Part shown: piece by piece, positions 16,201 to 22,790 of the stretch
Position numbering within the stretch: position 1 is the first letter of the stretch
How the letters are laid out: every line of letters begins with the position of its first letter
NCBI GenBank assembly: GCA_016281125.1
Contig: JAEEIA010000041.1
Span: 1-64,000 of the forward strand
DNA length: 64,000 nt
Origin: Oscillospiraceae bacterium
GTDB lineage: Bacteria; Bacillota; Clostridia; Oscillospirales; Ruminococcaceae
Direction of reading: 5' to 3'
The notes under the pieces: model-generated
The model's database searches: none
What the model was told of the DNA's origin: nothing
What the model saw: only the letters and a program-made list of their open reading frames with translations
Program-made: the position numbers and the translations under genes

Positions 16201-16458
16201 ACGCAGGCCATTGACAAGTTCGGCTTCAAGAAGAACGAATACTTCGTGCTGGCCGCGACCGGTACCGAGGATATTGCATACGGCAATATGGTTCCGCTGA
16301 TCAATGAGCTGAAAAACGACAGCCACTTCACGTATACGAGCGACTTCTCCGAAGGCAACTTCTACTTCCTGGCCGCGCAGGGCAATGTTCACTGGTGGCC
16401 GCAGGTCCGGCATTATATCTATGATGCACTGCCGCTGTTCTTCCATGAGGGACAGTAA
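13258..16458 (+). CDS. Bifunctional xylanolytic enzyme: GH43 - CBM22 - dockerin - CE1 esterase
   Basis: A 1066-residue secreted protein; ATG 13258 follows AGGGGGAAAGAGAT. Signal peptide ~1-35 (ends VNANA). GH43 from ~36 (NPFIWSDVPDDDIIRVGDTY, with the catalytic Asp in DVPDDD) resembles the beta-xylosidase-type GH43 subfamily with PGAPIMKSKDL, followed by a beta-sandwich to ~545. CBM22-like ~555-705; dockerin-like ~720-778 (GDVNADGVINAVDLSLAK, ADVDRNDVVRIADVV); CE1 ~798-1064 (MYVYLPYGYN, LMHGGGES, GGFSMGGGS with S947, NVHWWP). Expected to release xylose or arabinose and acyl groups from xylan. Domain pairing complements the GH30-CE1 enzyme. Confidence 0.9.
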   Translation: MTHRRILSAVTALLCAAGTLTVFPHVTEPVNANAAMTIANPFIWSDVPDDDIIRVGDTYYMVHTTMFFAPGAPIMKSKDLFSWEMCNYVYDTYADGAKQTLSNGNHDYAHGQWATSLRYHDGKYYVFFGSYGTNKSYIYQTTDIENGPWTRSEINGMYHDASMLFDDDGRKYLVYGSGEFHIKEFNDDMTGFKSGGLDKALFKTNLSGLSGEGSHIHKIGDYYYIFIIAWPNGQPRTEYCYRSKSLTGSWEGKKVLESGLGTYGSGVAQGGIVDTPDGKWYALLFQDHGSVGRVPVLVPMTWQNDWPVLGEGGKAPVTLTVPDTYKGTYMAKDDDFSYDTNKLDLLWQWNHNPDNTAWSVTERPGYLRLTNKTTANELLHARNTLTMRTEGPSCSSVVKLDTKGMKPGDYAGLSAFQFKYGNVGVYVGDDGSKKVYMAVNGGDKVETSSNKIVAQQNMSGDEVYLKVDFNFNTVDSSFNVSNNIDKANFYYSFDGSSWTKIGDTLNMSYDLTLFTGYRSGLYSYGTKSTGGYADFDYFDYERAEWNVPQVIEPDPDGYWLHCTFENGVDGFRARGGESVASTAAEKYAGSKSMLVSGREASWQAACHTLSTASFEAGKAYSFSADAMYKTGSDTDTFHFTFQYTGTDGEVHYKKIATENAVKGEWVQLSNPSFTIPSDCAGEMYIYVETAESSIDFYVDEVIAAPEGTAIAGPGKSSFVLGDVNADGVINAVDLSLAKKGILTEKFASSLAQKAADVDRNDVVRIADVVWIAKYVSGQTKEYPPQAEREAPPKSDYMYPKNLSYKEAPANYFHQPANHGKVVKENYTGINGAKTMYVYLPYGYNENTKYNVFYLMHGGGESEETCFNDSNIDIDIMLDNMIANGDIEPMIVVTPTFNNCPDGAGDVWNEMRQTIIPYIEAKYSTYAESTSLDDLKKSRYHRAYGGFSMGGGSTWNCFINNLDIMAYYMPLSGHCWGGAGAITQAIDKFGFKKNEYFVLAATGTEDIAYGNMVPLINELKNDSHFTYTSDFSEGNFYFLAAQGNVHWWPQVRHYIYDALPLFFHEGQ

Positions 16459-16529
16459 TCCGGAGATGTTTCCGGCAGTTTGATTTTGGGACTTTACAAA
16501 ATCCTCCCTCCCAGGAATTCATCACAAAA

Positions 16530-16570
16530 AGAATGGGCGTTCCCGCTATCCGGGAGCGCCCATTCTGTTC
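16530..16570. terminator. Bidirectional terminator between convergent genes
   Basis: A 15-bp stem with one G-T pair: GAATGGGCG/TTCCCG (16531-16545) pairs with CGGGAGCGCCCATTC (16551-16565), with AAAAA before and TTCT after. It lies between the GH43-CE1 3' end and the oppositely oriented regulator. Confidence 0.85.
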
Positions 16571-16584
16571 TGATTTGAGATTGC

Positions 16585-17370
16585 TTAAAAATATCGTGAG
16601 GCGTCTTTTGCCCACGGGTAATTGCCGATGAAGGTGCCGCGGAACTGATCCGCTGCACTGCGGCTGCCGCTCAGATAGCGGTAATAATCACATTCAATCA
16701 GCTCCGGACGAATGCCGACTGCATTCCAGGCTTTCAGAACGATACCGTCTGCGCCGATCTCATGAAATGTATCGCGGAGATCCTTGATCAGCTTGCGCAG
16801 ATATGCATATTTTTCGGCCGGCTGCGTCTTTTCGCCCCAGATTGCATGAACCAGTTCGGCATTGGAGCACATTGCGCCGCGCTTATAGACCAGATAGGCC
16901 ATCAGCTCAATGGTTTTGCCGCGCCGGAACGTGACCTGAACCTCGTCACAGAAGACGGCAAATCCGCCGAAGCACTGGACGCGCAGCAGCGGCTCCGGTG
17001 CCTTTTGCGCGTTCAGCGGAAAACGCAGGTGACTGAGCGACTCCCGGATTTCATCGGGTGTGGCAGGCTTCTGCAAGTATGCGCTCGCGTACAGCTTATG
17101 TGCCTCCAGCGCGAACTCAGGGTGCGAGGTGAGAAAGACCAGATTGGTCTGCGGGTGCTCCCGAACCAGTCTGCGAATGGATTCCATGCCGCCCTGTTCC
17201 GCGGTCGGAATCTCCATGTAGAGTACGTCAATATCGGTGTTGGCAAGAATCCGTTCTGCCTGTACGGGCGTTTCCGCGCGCAGGTGCATTCCGTCCGGAT
17301 CAATGGTTGTGAGGATGCCTGAAACAGCAGCGGTCTGTGCGGCATCTGGGTCAAAAGTGATAGTATTCAT
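16585..17370 (-). CDS. Response regulator with a SARP-like winged-helix output domain
   Basis: A 261-residue protein; start 17370 (MNTITFDPDA) is preceded by GGGAG. Residues ~1-115 are receiver-like (DIDVLYMEIPTAEQGG, NLVFLTSHPEFALEA, AYLQKPAT), with Glu where the phospho-accepting Asp is usual (YMEIP), so phosphorylation is doubtful. Residues ~130-225 are an OmpR/SARP-type winged helix (RVQCFGGFAVFCDEVQVTFR, AELVHAIWGEK, YLRKLIKDLRDTF), followed by a short tail. The helix-turn-helix and trimmed BTAD-like tail match clostridial response regulators of SARP type. No kinase gene adjoins. A direct repeat at its own promoter suggests self-regulation. Confidence 0.75.
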   Translation of the reverse strand: MNTITFDPDAAQTAAVSGILTTIDPDGMHLRAETPVQAERILANTDIDVLYMEIPTAEQGGMESIRRLVREHPQTNLVFLTSHPEFALEAHKLYASAYLQKPATPDEIRESLSHLRFPLNAQKAPEPLLRVQCFGGFAVFCDEVQVTFRRGKTIELMAYLVYKRGAMCSNAELVHAIWGEKTQPAEKYAYLRKLIKDLRDTFHEIGADGIVLKAWNAVGIRPELIECDYYRYLSGSRSAADQFRGTFIGNYPWAKDASRYF

Positions 17371-17463
17371 AAGACAGCTCCCTTTTCTTTCTGCGCAGGG
17401 ATGACAGAATCTCTGCGCGACGGCATTGTTGCGATGACGGCTTTCTCCGGCCGTTCTACTCCT

Positions 17464-17499
17464 ATTATACACATCAAGCGCACCAAAAGCGCACCAAAA
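17464..17499 (-). promoter_or_regulatory. Promoter with an 11-bp tandem direct repeat, SARP-box style
   Basis: On the minus strand the -10 is TATAAT (17469-17464) with no good -35. In its place are two exact copies of GCGCACCAAAA (plus-strand reading), 17478-17488 and 17489-17499. The nearest copy is exactly 8 bp from the -10. Streptomyces SARP regulators bind direct repeats of 11-bp period lying 8 bp from the -10, so this fits the product of the gene. Confidence 0.65.
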
Positions 17500-17599
17500 G
17501 CAGTCATTATCAAAATTTTTTCAAATTTTCTTAGCGTTTTTTCATTTCCGGGCGTCTAATAGACAGAAGCCGGCTGATATTTTACGAAAGGAGGATGCT

Positions 17600-17698
17600 A
17601 TGGATCAGGGTGCAGGCAGCTATCGCCGTTATCTCGACGGCGATGACGCCGGAATGGAGCAGCTCGTGCGGATGTATGCAGTGAACCGCACGGACTGA
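17600..17698 (+). pseudogene. Truncated 5' fragment of an ECF sigma factor gene
   Basis: Behind a strong ribosome site (AAAGGAGGATGCT) ATG 17600 opens a 32-codon frame: MDQGAGSYRRYLDGDDAGME, then QLVRMYAVNRTD and stop. The start matches the N-terminus common in ruminococcal ECF sigma factors (MDNGAxSYRRFLDGDDxG...L). The rest of region 2 and all of region 4 are missing; a terminator follows at 17738. CGTCTAATAG at about 17554 resembles an ECF-type -10. Best read as a decayed gene, though a short expressed peptide is possible. Confidence 0.6.
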
Positions 17699-17737
17699 CC
17701 GGATAACCGAAGCGACTGAGATTAAACAGGTAAACAA

Positions 17738-17775
17738 AAGGCACGCACCAAAACAGTGCGTGCCTTGCTTTTTCG
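17738..17775 (+). terminator. Terminator after the sigma fragment
   Basis: AAGGCACGCAC (17738-17748) pairs perfectly with GTGCGTGCCTT (17756-17766), then GCTTTTT. Confidence 0.85.
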
Positions 17776-17945
17776 ATAAAGCGGTATCTCCGATGGATTG
17801 ATAATGGGCTCTGCCCAAACCCGCCAAAGGGTCACTGACCCTTTGGAATCCCAAAATATAGGAAAGTGAAGAAAATGCGTCGTTCTCATCATGATGGGAT
17901 TCTTAAAGGCTGGCGGCAGTGCCACCACGACGAATCTGCCGGAGG
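17776..17945. repeat. Copy 2 of a dispersed intergenic repeat
   Basis: Contains CTCCGATGGATTGATAATGG, the self-complementary CCAAAGGGTCA...TGACCCTTTGG, GGGATTCTTAAAGGCTGGCG and GGCAGTGCCACCA, ending TCTGCCGGAGG. The same blocks in the same order occur at 3131-3320. Non-coding; it lies between the sigma fragment and the 3' end of the next gene. Confidence 0.65.
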
Positions 17946-17954
17946 AAATTTGAC

Positions 17955-19274
17955 TTATGATTCTGTGTTTGATGCTTCGGAGGATTCGGCTTCGGGTTCC
18001 GCTGTGCCGGGATCTGCGCAGACGGTTTTGTAGCCTGCGCCGCAGAGCGCTTCGACCATTGCATTGACCTCTGCGTCGCTCTTTCCCTGAATCGAAATGA
18101 CAGGAATCAGCTGGCGTTCTCCGATCGCCTGCTGTGCTGCGGATGCGAGCAGCAGCAGCTTGTCCGTATCTGCAAGCGGCGCCGGATCAAAATGCTGGCC
18201 GTTCAGCGTAAAGGCCTGCGGCAGATCCAGCGGATCAATCCGCACATAGACCTGCTTCATATTGAGCTGTTCCGGCACAAATGCCTCCTCCTGACCGAGA
18301 ACAAGCTCTGAGAGGGAGATGTAACTGCCTGCGGAGTGTGCCGCTTCGGAGATCTGGTTCAGCACGGATGCCAGCGCCGTTTTGCGCTGTTCCGGATCCT
18401 GAATGCGGTTGCCGAGCAGCTCCGCATCCGAACGGAAGAAATTGGGGAACACGGCATCCGTGCAGAGAATGTGCGTAAAGCCGCTCTGTTCGATTTCCGC
18501 CGCGAGTGCAGCCAGATAGGTGCCGGATGCCGGATCAAACGGATTGAGCCACGGCTTGCCGTCTTTTTCCGGCTTGTTGTCGAGCCAGCGTGTTGCGCCG
18601 TTGAAGGTATATGCGCCGTCCATGTACACATTCGGATACACATGGTCTTCGAGCGTGCTGAACATCGCCGCACAGTTCAGGTGATAGCGGCTTGCGGCGT
18701 TCGTGATCTCGCGCAGCGTCAGCATCCGGTCGCTGGACGCGCCGCAGGTTTTTGCGCGGTCGTTGGACGATGCATATTGCAGCATGCCGCCCTTGAGCTT
18801 CAGCGGCAGAATCACGGAGGTAAACCCTTGCTTGTAGGCGTCAGCAGCACAGCGATCCAGTGCGGTCAGATCCTGCAAAGCACTTTCCGGCAGCATATAT
18901 GCAGCATCGGCGCCCTCCGGGAAACGGTTCTGGAGCGGTTCTGTCGTTGTGGTTATGACGGTTGTTTCAGATTCCGTTGTCACGGTTGTAACGGCGGTTG
19001 TCCGCGGTGTCGTCACGGGATCCGTGTTTTCCAGCGTGATTTCGGATGTGTCGCTGAAATACGGATCCGGCGTGGTGGTCGGATCGACCTTCTCCTGATT
19101 CACACGCGTGACAATCGGCCCGATGACGTTGTAGCCGACGATCACGCAGACGCTCAGCAGCGCGAGCAGCACGGCCGTGCCGAATGCCGAGCGCATCGGG
19201 TGATTCCGGCTGAATACACGCCGGTTCCGTGCGCGGTAGGTGTAGATCCTTCTGCCTTTTTTTCTGTGTTTCAC
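17955..19274 (-). CDS. Membrane-anchored DUF4015 (glycosidase-like) protein
   Basis: A 439-residue protein starting at GTG 19274 with GAGGAG upstream. A basic N-terminus (MKHRKKGRRIYTYRARNRRV) is followed by one membrane segment (~30-52, AVLLALLSVCVIVGYNVIG), a Thr-rich linker, and a TIM-barrel-like domain of the DUF4015 putative glycosidase type (FTSVILPLKLKGG, LREITNAASRYHLNCAAMFS, GKPWLNPFDPASGTYLAAL, HILCTDAVFP). The C-terminus is Glu/Ser-rich. It is the last gene of a leftward run with the Rnf-like genes (21 bp downstream of the RnfA-like stop). Substrate unknown; extracellular face likely. Confidence 0.7.
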   Translation of the reverse strand: MKHRKKGRRIYTYRARNRRVFSRNHPMRSAFGTAVLLALLSVCVIVGYNVIGPIVTRVNQEKVDPTTTPDPYFSDTSEITLENTDPVTTPRTTAVTTVTTESETTVITTTTEPLQNRFPEGADAAYMLPESALQDLTALDRCAADAYKQGFTSVILPLKLKGGMLQYASSNDRAKTCGASSDRMLTLREITNAASRYHLNCAAMFSTLEDHVYPNVYMDGAYTFNGATRWLDNKPEKDGKPWLNPFDPASGTYLAALAAEIEQSGFTHILCTDAVFPNFFRSDAELLGNRIQDPEQRKTALASVLNQISEAAHSAGSYISLSELVLGQEEAFVPEQLNMKQVYVRIDPLDLPQAFTLNGQHFDPAPLADTDKLLLLASAAQQAIGERQLIPVISIQGKSDAEVNAMVEALCGAGYKTVCADPGTAEPEAESSEASNTES

Positions 19275-19295
19275 GGAAAATATTCTCCTCTCTGT

Positions 19296-19856
19296 TTATG
19301 CCGGGAACATGCATGCGCCTGCCATGGAAAGCAGCGCGCAGTATAAGAACAGGCCTCTCCAGCCGCGGACAGCCGCGGGCATTTTGCTGCTGCACAGCGT
19401 CGGGAGTGCCAGCCGCAGCAGGATGCAGGCAATCAGAAAGCCGACGCCCATCCGGAAGCCGTACCGCATGGCGATGCCGGCTTCATGCGTATAATCCGTG
19501 CTCATGAGGACAGCGCCGAGCACCGCGGAGGAACAGGCCGCCGCGTGAATCTGCGGTGCGATTTTCTTTGTCAGTTTTTTGGAAATCAGCCGGAACAGGT
19601 GAATCAGAATCAGATCGAGAATCCCGTTTGAAACCGCAATCAGGAGCGGAAACAGCAGCTTTTCGAGCTGAATTGGCAGAAAGCTGCGGACGGCTGCAAC
19701 GGCTCCGGCACAGAGGACACAGAACAGCAGCGTGAAGATGCCTGTCCGGAGAAGCCCCCTGCCTCTGCTGCCTGCCGCTGCAACGGACGGGAGTCCGAGG
19801 AGCTCGGAAAAGAGCAGATTCTGCACGAGAATCACCAGAAAATCAGCGAGCAGCAT
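19296..19856 (-). CDS. RnfA/NqrE-like membrane subunit (cysteines missing)
   Basis: A 186-residue polytopic membrane protein. ATG 19856 follows AAAGGAGGCGGAGCC. The N-terminus (FLVILVQNLLFSELLGLPSV) aligns with RnfA, where LGICPFLG carries an Fe-S ligand; here the Cys is absent. The later segment AACSSAVLGAVLMSTDYTHE corresponds to RnfA NCAVLG. It overlaps the RnfE-like gene by 14 bp, so it is translationally coupled. The family normally forms an ion-pumping oxidoreductase with RnfB, C, D, E and G, none of the soluble parts of which are here. Confidence 0.65.
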   Translation of the reverse strand: MLLADFLVILVQNLLFSELLGLPSVAAAGSRGRGLLRTGIFTLLFCVLCAGAVAAVRSFLPIQLEKLLFPLLIAVSNGILDLILIHLFRLISKKLTKKIAPQIHAAACSSAVLGAVLMSTDYTHEAGIAMRYGFRMGVGFLIACILLRLALPTLCSSKMPAAVRGWRGLFLYCALLSMAGACMFPA

Positions 19857-20430
19857 GAGGCTCCGCCTCCTTTCCGATCCGATTCGGCAGATACACTGCA
19901 CCGATGCAGACGCAGCAGAGCAGTAGCAGTCCGCCTGCCGGGGTGCAGAGAATCGGCAGCGGCGGATACGTCAGCACGGTTTTGCCGGAGAGCATTCCAC
20001 TGCCGAGCATTTCCCGCACAGCGCCGAACAGCAGCATGATGAGCGGGACGGAAATCAGTGTCCGCAGCAGATTGCGGAGCATCCCCCTGCCGCCGAAGTA
20101 GCGGTCGCGGTACACGGTCAGCGCAGGCACAGCCGCAATCACCGGCAGCCAGATGCCGCCGGAAACCGGAATCAGCGTGGCCGCAACGAGCACGGCCGGG
20201 ATATACACCAAAGCGGCCGTCACGGAATAAAATAGGATGCGCAGCGAAAGTGACAGCTTTCTCGGGATGACCGCCGTCAGCAGGACGGTGATCAGCGTGA
20301 CGCAGACAAATACGAATGCACCGGCCAGCGACCGGTCAAAGGAATCGCAGAAGGCTGCCAGCGGTGCCGCGAGAAGGCCGTCAGCGAGCACCGGATTCCG
20401 GTACGGAACCCGTGTCTTTTTCTTCTGCAT
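19843..20430 (-). CDS. RnfE/NqrD-like membrane subunit (diverged)
   Basis: A 195-residue membrane protein; start ATG 20430, eight bases after AAAGGAGG. It opens MQKKKTRVPYRNPVLADGLL, reminiscent of RnfE (NPVLxxxLGLCPxLA), but lacks the Cys of that motif (AAPLAAFCDSF has a shifted Cys). Several hydrophobic segments follow; the second RnfE motif NC...LGRAEAFA is replaced by VYRDRYFGGRGMLRN. Overlaps the neighbouring RnfD-like gene by 50 bp and the RnfA-like gene by 14 bp. Redox function is doubtful. Confidence 0.6.
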   Translation of the reverse strand: MQKKKTRVPYRNPVLADGLLAAPLAAFCDSFDRSLAGAFVFVCVTLITVLLTAVIPRKLSLSLRILFYSVTAALVYIPAVLVAATLIPVSGGIWLPVIAAVPALTVYRDRYFGGRGMLRNLLRTLISVPLIMLLFGAVREMLGSGMLSGKTVLTYPPLPILCTPAGGLLLLCCVCIGAVYLPNRIGKEAEPHAAR

Positions 20431-21364
20431 CCGCGGCACCTCCTTTCTGCGTCAGATAATCCTGCATCAGAATGCGCAGCTTCAGCGCAGCAGGGGAGAG
20501 GATTACCGCAAGCATGACCGGCGCATCCGTGACGTACAGAATCCTTGTCAGGATGATCGCCGCGCCGGAGAACATGATTCCGTACAGCATGCCGCCGATC
20601 TGCTTCGGGGCGTAGGCGGGATCGCCGTGCAGGAAAATAATGGAAAACAGCATCTGATTTGCAAGGAAGCTCCCTGCGAGCTGCTCTGCGGGAGAACGGA
20701 AATACCCGAATACGATACCGCTGAAACAGACAAATGCCATCGCGGGCAGAATCACCCAGCCGGACGCGGAGCGCCGGAACATCAGAACGGCTGCAACAGC
20801 CGCCAGCAGAACGACAGAGCCTGTCCCGGCCGGCTGATTCGGCAGGCCGATGAGCCAGTCCGTCGGATACCCTGCAAAGCCGAGCCCGCGGTTGAATGCT
20901 GCGGAAACACCCTCTGTCAGTGCGCTTTCCGCGGCACCGCTCAGCGGAATCGGCGCAAAGGCCTTCGGGAACATGGTGACGGCGGCGCGCTGATTGAGCA
21001 GCGCAAAGCAGTATCCCGCAGCAGCCGGATGTACGACCGGATTTTCCCTGCCGCCGAACAGCTGTCTGCCGAAAATATTTGCGAAAATACAGGACATGAT
21101 AAGCAGGGACAGCGGGACGGATGCGGGCAGCATCAGCATGAGAATGACGCCGTATAACCCGGCATCCAGATTGGCCCGTGTAAAGGTCTGCTTCCGGACA
21201 TAGAGGCAGCCCCATTCCGTCAGCAGTGACACGGCAAAGGCGGTTCCGGCGAGCAGCCAGATCCGCATTCCGTAGCCGTATGCAGCCGGTGCAAGGATTG
21301 CCAGCAGCGCGCAGCCAACGTCAAAATACTGTTCGCTCTGTGTTTTTTTTTGCAGCGGAAACAC
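20381..21364 (-). CDS. RnfD/NqrB-like membrane subunit
   Basis: A 327-residue membrane protein. GTG 21364 is the longest start, but it abuts the GGGGGG run, so a nearby non-AUG start is possible. The protein has ~9 hydrophobic segments, RnfD-like order (QYFDVGCALLAILAPAAYGY; VVHPAAAGYCFALL; LIGLPNQPAGTGSVVLLAAV; FLHGDPAYAPKQIGGMLYGI). The flavinylation motif S(T)GAT is not seen at the expected place (PAGTGSVV). First of a tight leftward cluster: RnfD-, RnfE-, RnfA-like, then DUF4015. Confidence 0.65.
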   Translation of the reverse strand: MFPLQKKTQSEQYFDVGCALLAILAPAAYGYGMRIWLLAGTAFAVSLLTEWGCLYVRKQTFTRANLDAGLYGVILMLMLPASVPLSLLIMSCIFANIFGRQLFGGRENPVVHPAAAGYCFALLNQRAAVTMFPKAFAPIPLSGAAESALTEGVSAAFNRGLGFAGYPTDWLIGLPNQPAGTGSVVLLAAVAAVLMFRRSASGWVILPAMAFVCFSGIVFGYFRSPAEQLAGSFLANQMLFSIIFLHGDPAYAPKQIGGMLYGIMFSGAAIILTRILYVTDAPVMLAVILSPAALKLRILMQDYLTQKGGAADAEEKDTGSVPESGAR

Positions 21365-21413
21365 CCCCCTTGCAAGGCTTCAGCGCCGGAATTCCGGCAG
21401 AAAGGATACAGAC

Positions 21414-21959
21414 ATGACCGTACAGCGGCTCTCCGCACAGTCCGTCAAGGTGCAGCTCACAGCGGATGAGCTGACCGTATTTTTATATGATCCGGATGCT
21501 CCGCCCGATTCCCCGCAGATGATGCGGATGATCTCGTTTATGCTTTCAAAGGCAGAGCTTGCAAGCGGCATTCCGCTGACGGAAATGCCGGTGACGGTCG
21601 AGCTGCTGACCGCAGCGGACGGCAGTCTGTCCGCGTATTTCACGGTACAGAACGAACCGGAAAAAAAGCAGAAGCCGCCGAAATCGGTGCGCCTGGCTGC
21701 GCGCTTTTCTGACCGCAGCACCTTAAAGCGGTGCTGTGTCCTGCTGCGCGCGCGGCAGGAGGCGATTCTCAGCAGCAAATTATATGAATACCGGCGGCAG
21801 TATGTGCTTGCCGTCCGGCTGAAACGCAGCGGCGCGATGCAGGTGCATCATCTGCTGCTGGAATACGGCAGGCCGTTCCGGCTGTCCGCGCTGAACCGCG
21901 CGCGGCTTTCGGAATACGGCAGCTGTATTTTTGAGCAGGACGCCGTGCAGTGTATCTGA
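21414..21959 (+). CDS. mecA: MecA-like ClpC adaptor protein
   Basis: A 181-residue protein starting at ATG 21414 with GAAAGGA upstream. The N-terminal ~80 residues (VQRLSAQSVKVQLTADELTV, then a MecA-like segment ending TVELLTAADGSLSAYFT) match the MecA substrate-binding region; the C-terminal ~90 residues (SDRSTLKRCCVLLRARQEAI, SSKLYEYRRQYVLAVRL, LLLEYGRP, LSEYGSCIFEQDAVQ) match the ClpC-binding domain. MecA hands proteins to ClpCP. It is divergent from the Rnf-like cluster (49 bp apart) and nearly abuts the oppositely oriented rpe (1 bp). Confidence 0.75.
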   Translation: MTVQRLSAQSVKVQLTADELTVFLYDPDAPPDSPQMMRMISFMLSKAELASGIPLTEMPVTVELLTAADGSLSAYFTVQNEPEKKQKPPKSVRLAARFSDRSTLKRCCVLLRARQEAILSSKLYEYRRQYVLAVRLKRSGAMQVHHLLLEYGRPFRLSALNRARLSEYGSCIFEQDAVQCI

Positions 21960-21960
21960 A

Positions 21961-22620
21961 TCAGAACGGAGCAGTCAGAGAACGCACCGCGCCTGCGGGA
22001 TCCTTTGCGCCGAGCACATAGGAGCCTGCAACGAGATAATCCGCGCCCGCCTTCCGGCAGAGAAGTCCGGTTTCTGCATTGATGCCGCCGTCCACCTCAA
22101 CATGGAGCGGAATCTGCAATTTTGCGATGCGGCTGCGGAGCCTTTGGATCTTCGGCAGCACTTCTGCCATGAACTGCTGTCCGCCGAGCCCGGGGCGTAC
22201 CGTCATCATCAGAATGAAATCCTCCGGCTGCATCTGCTCCAGCAGCGGAAAGACCGTGTCCTCCGGTGTTTCCGGAGAAACCGCAATGCCCGCCGGAATG
22301 CCGAAGCTGTGGATCTCCCGCAGTGTTTCAGCCGCATCCGAGCGGCTCTCGATATGAAAGGACAGCAGGTCAGCGCCTGCTTCCGCGAAACGCTCTGCAA
22401 AACGGAGCGGCTCTTCGATCATCAGATGTACGTCCAGCGGCAGCTGCACCAGCGGCTTCAGGCAGCTCAGAACAGGGAGCCCGAAGGAGATGTTATCGAC
22501 AAACATGCCGTCCATGACGTCAAAATGCAGCATATCCGCCTGCGCGGCCTCAATGGTCTGCGCGACCTCTGCGAGCCGTGCAAGATCCCCGTTGAGGATC
22601 GAAACTGAAACCAAAGCCAT
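21961..22620 (-). CDS. rpe: Ribulose-phosphate 3-epimerase
   Basis: A 219-residue TIM-barrel enzyme of the pentose phosphate pathway, interconverting ribulose-5-P and xylulose-5-P. Metal-binding and catalytic residues are present: LHFDVMDGMFV (His, Asp), LDVHLMIE (His), HVEVDGGINAETG (Asp), and phosphate-binding VAGSYVLG. Start ATG 22620 with GGAGGG upstream; a TTG four codons earlier is less likely. Good promoter at 22662-22690. In a xylan degrader it helps channel pentoses. Confidence 0.92.
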   Translation of the reverse strand: MALVSVSILNGDLARLAEVAQTIEAAQADMLHFDVMDGMFVDNISFGLPVLSCLKPLVQLPLDVHLMIEEPLRFAERFAEAGADLLSFHIESRSDAAETLREIHSFGIPAGIAVSPETPEDTVFPLLEQMQPEDFILMMTVRPGLGGQQFMAEVLPKIQRLRSRIAKLQIPLHVEVDGGINAETGLLCRKAGADYLVAGSYVLGAKDPAGAVRSLTAPF

Positions 22621-22661
22621 ATAGCCCTCCAATCACCGGAATGCGAAATCGTCCATTTCAT

Positions 22662-22690
22662 ATTATATCGCAAAATCGTTATTTCGTCAA
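22662..22690 (-). promoter_or_regulatory. rpe promoter
   Basis: Minus strand TTGACG (22690-22685), 17-bp spacer, TATAAT (22667-22662). Confidence 0.75.
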
Positions 22691-22758
22691 GCATTCCGGC
22701 TGTTCCGGCAGGTATTGCGCCGTTTTTGGCGGGTTTCCCAAAACTTCCCGTGCATCCC

Positions 22759-22787
22759 TTTACAATCCTGTGGAAATCATGTATAAT
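22759..22787 (+). promoter_or_regulatory. Rightward promoter ahead of the 23034 gene
   Basis: TTTACA (22759-22764), 17-bp spacer, TATAAT (22782-22787). The first well-placed rightward gene starts at 23034, giving a ~240-nt leader that would run antisense through the small leftward gene at 22791-22946. Confidence 0.65.
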
Positions 22788-22790
22788 AGT

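Noticed and set aside
17582-17928. Leftward frames across the sigma fragment and dispersed repeat
   Set aside because: No ribosome site or domain; they cover a terminator and repeat sequence.
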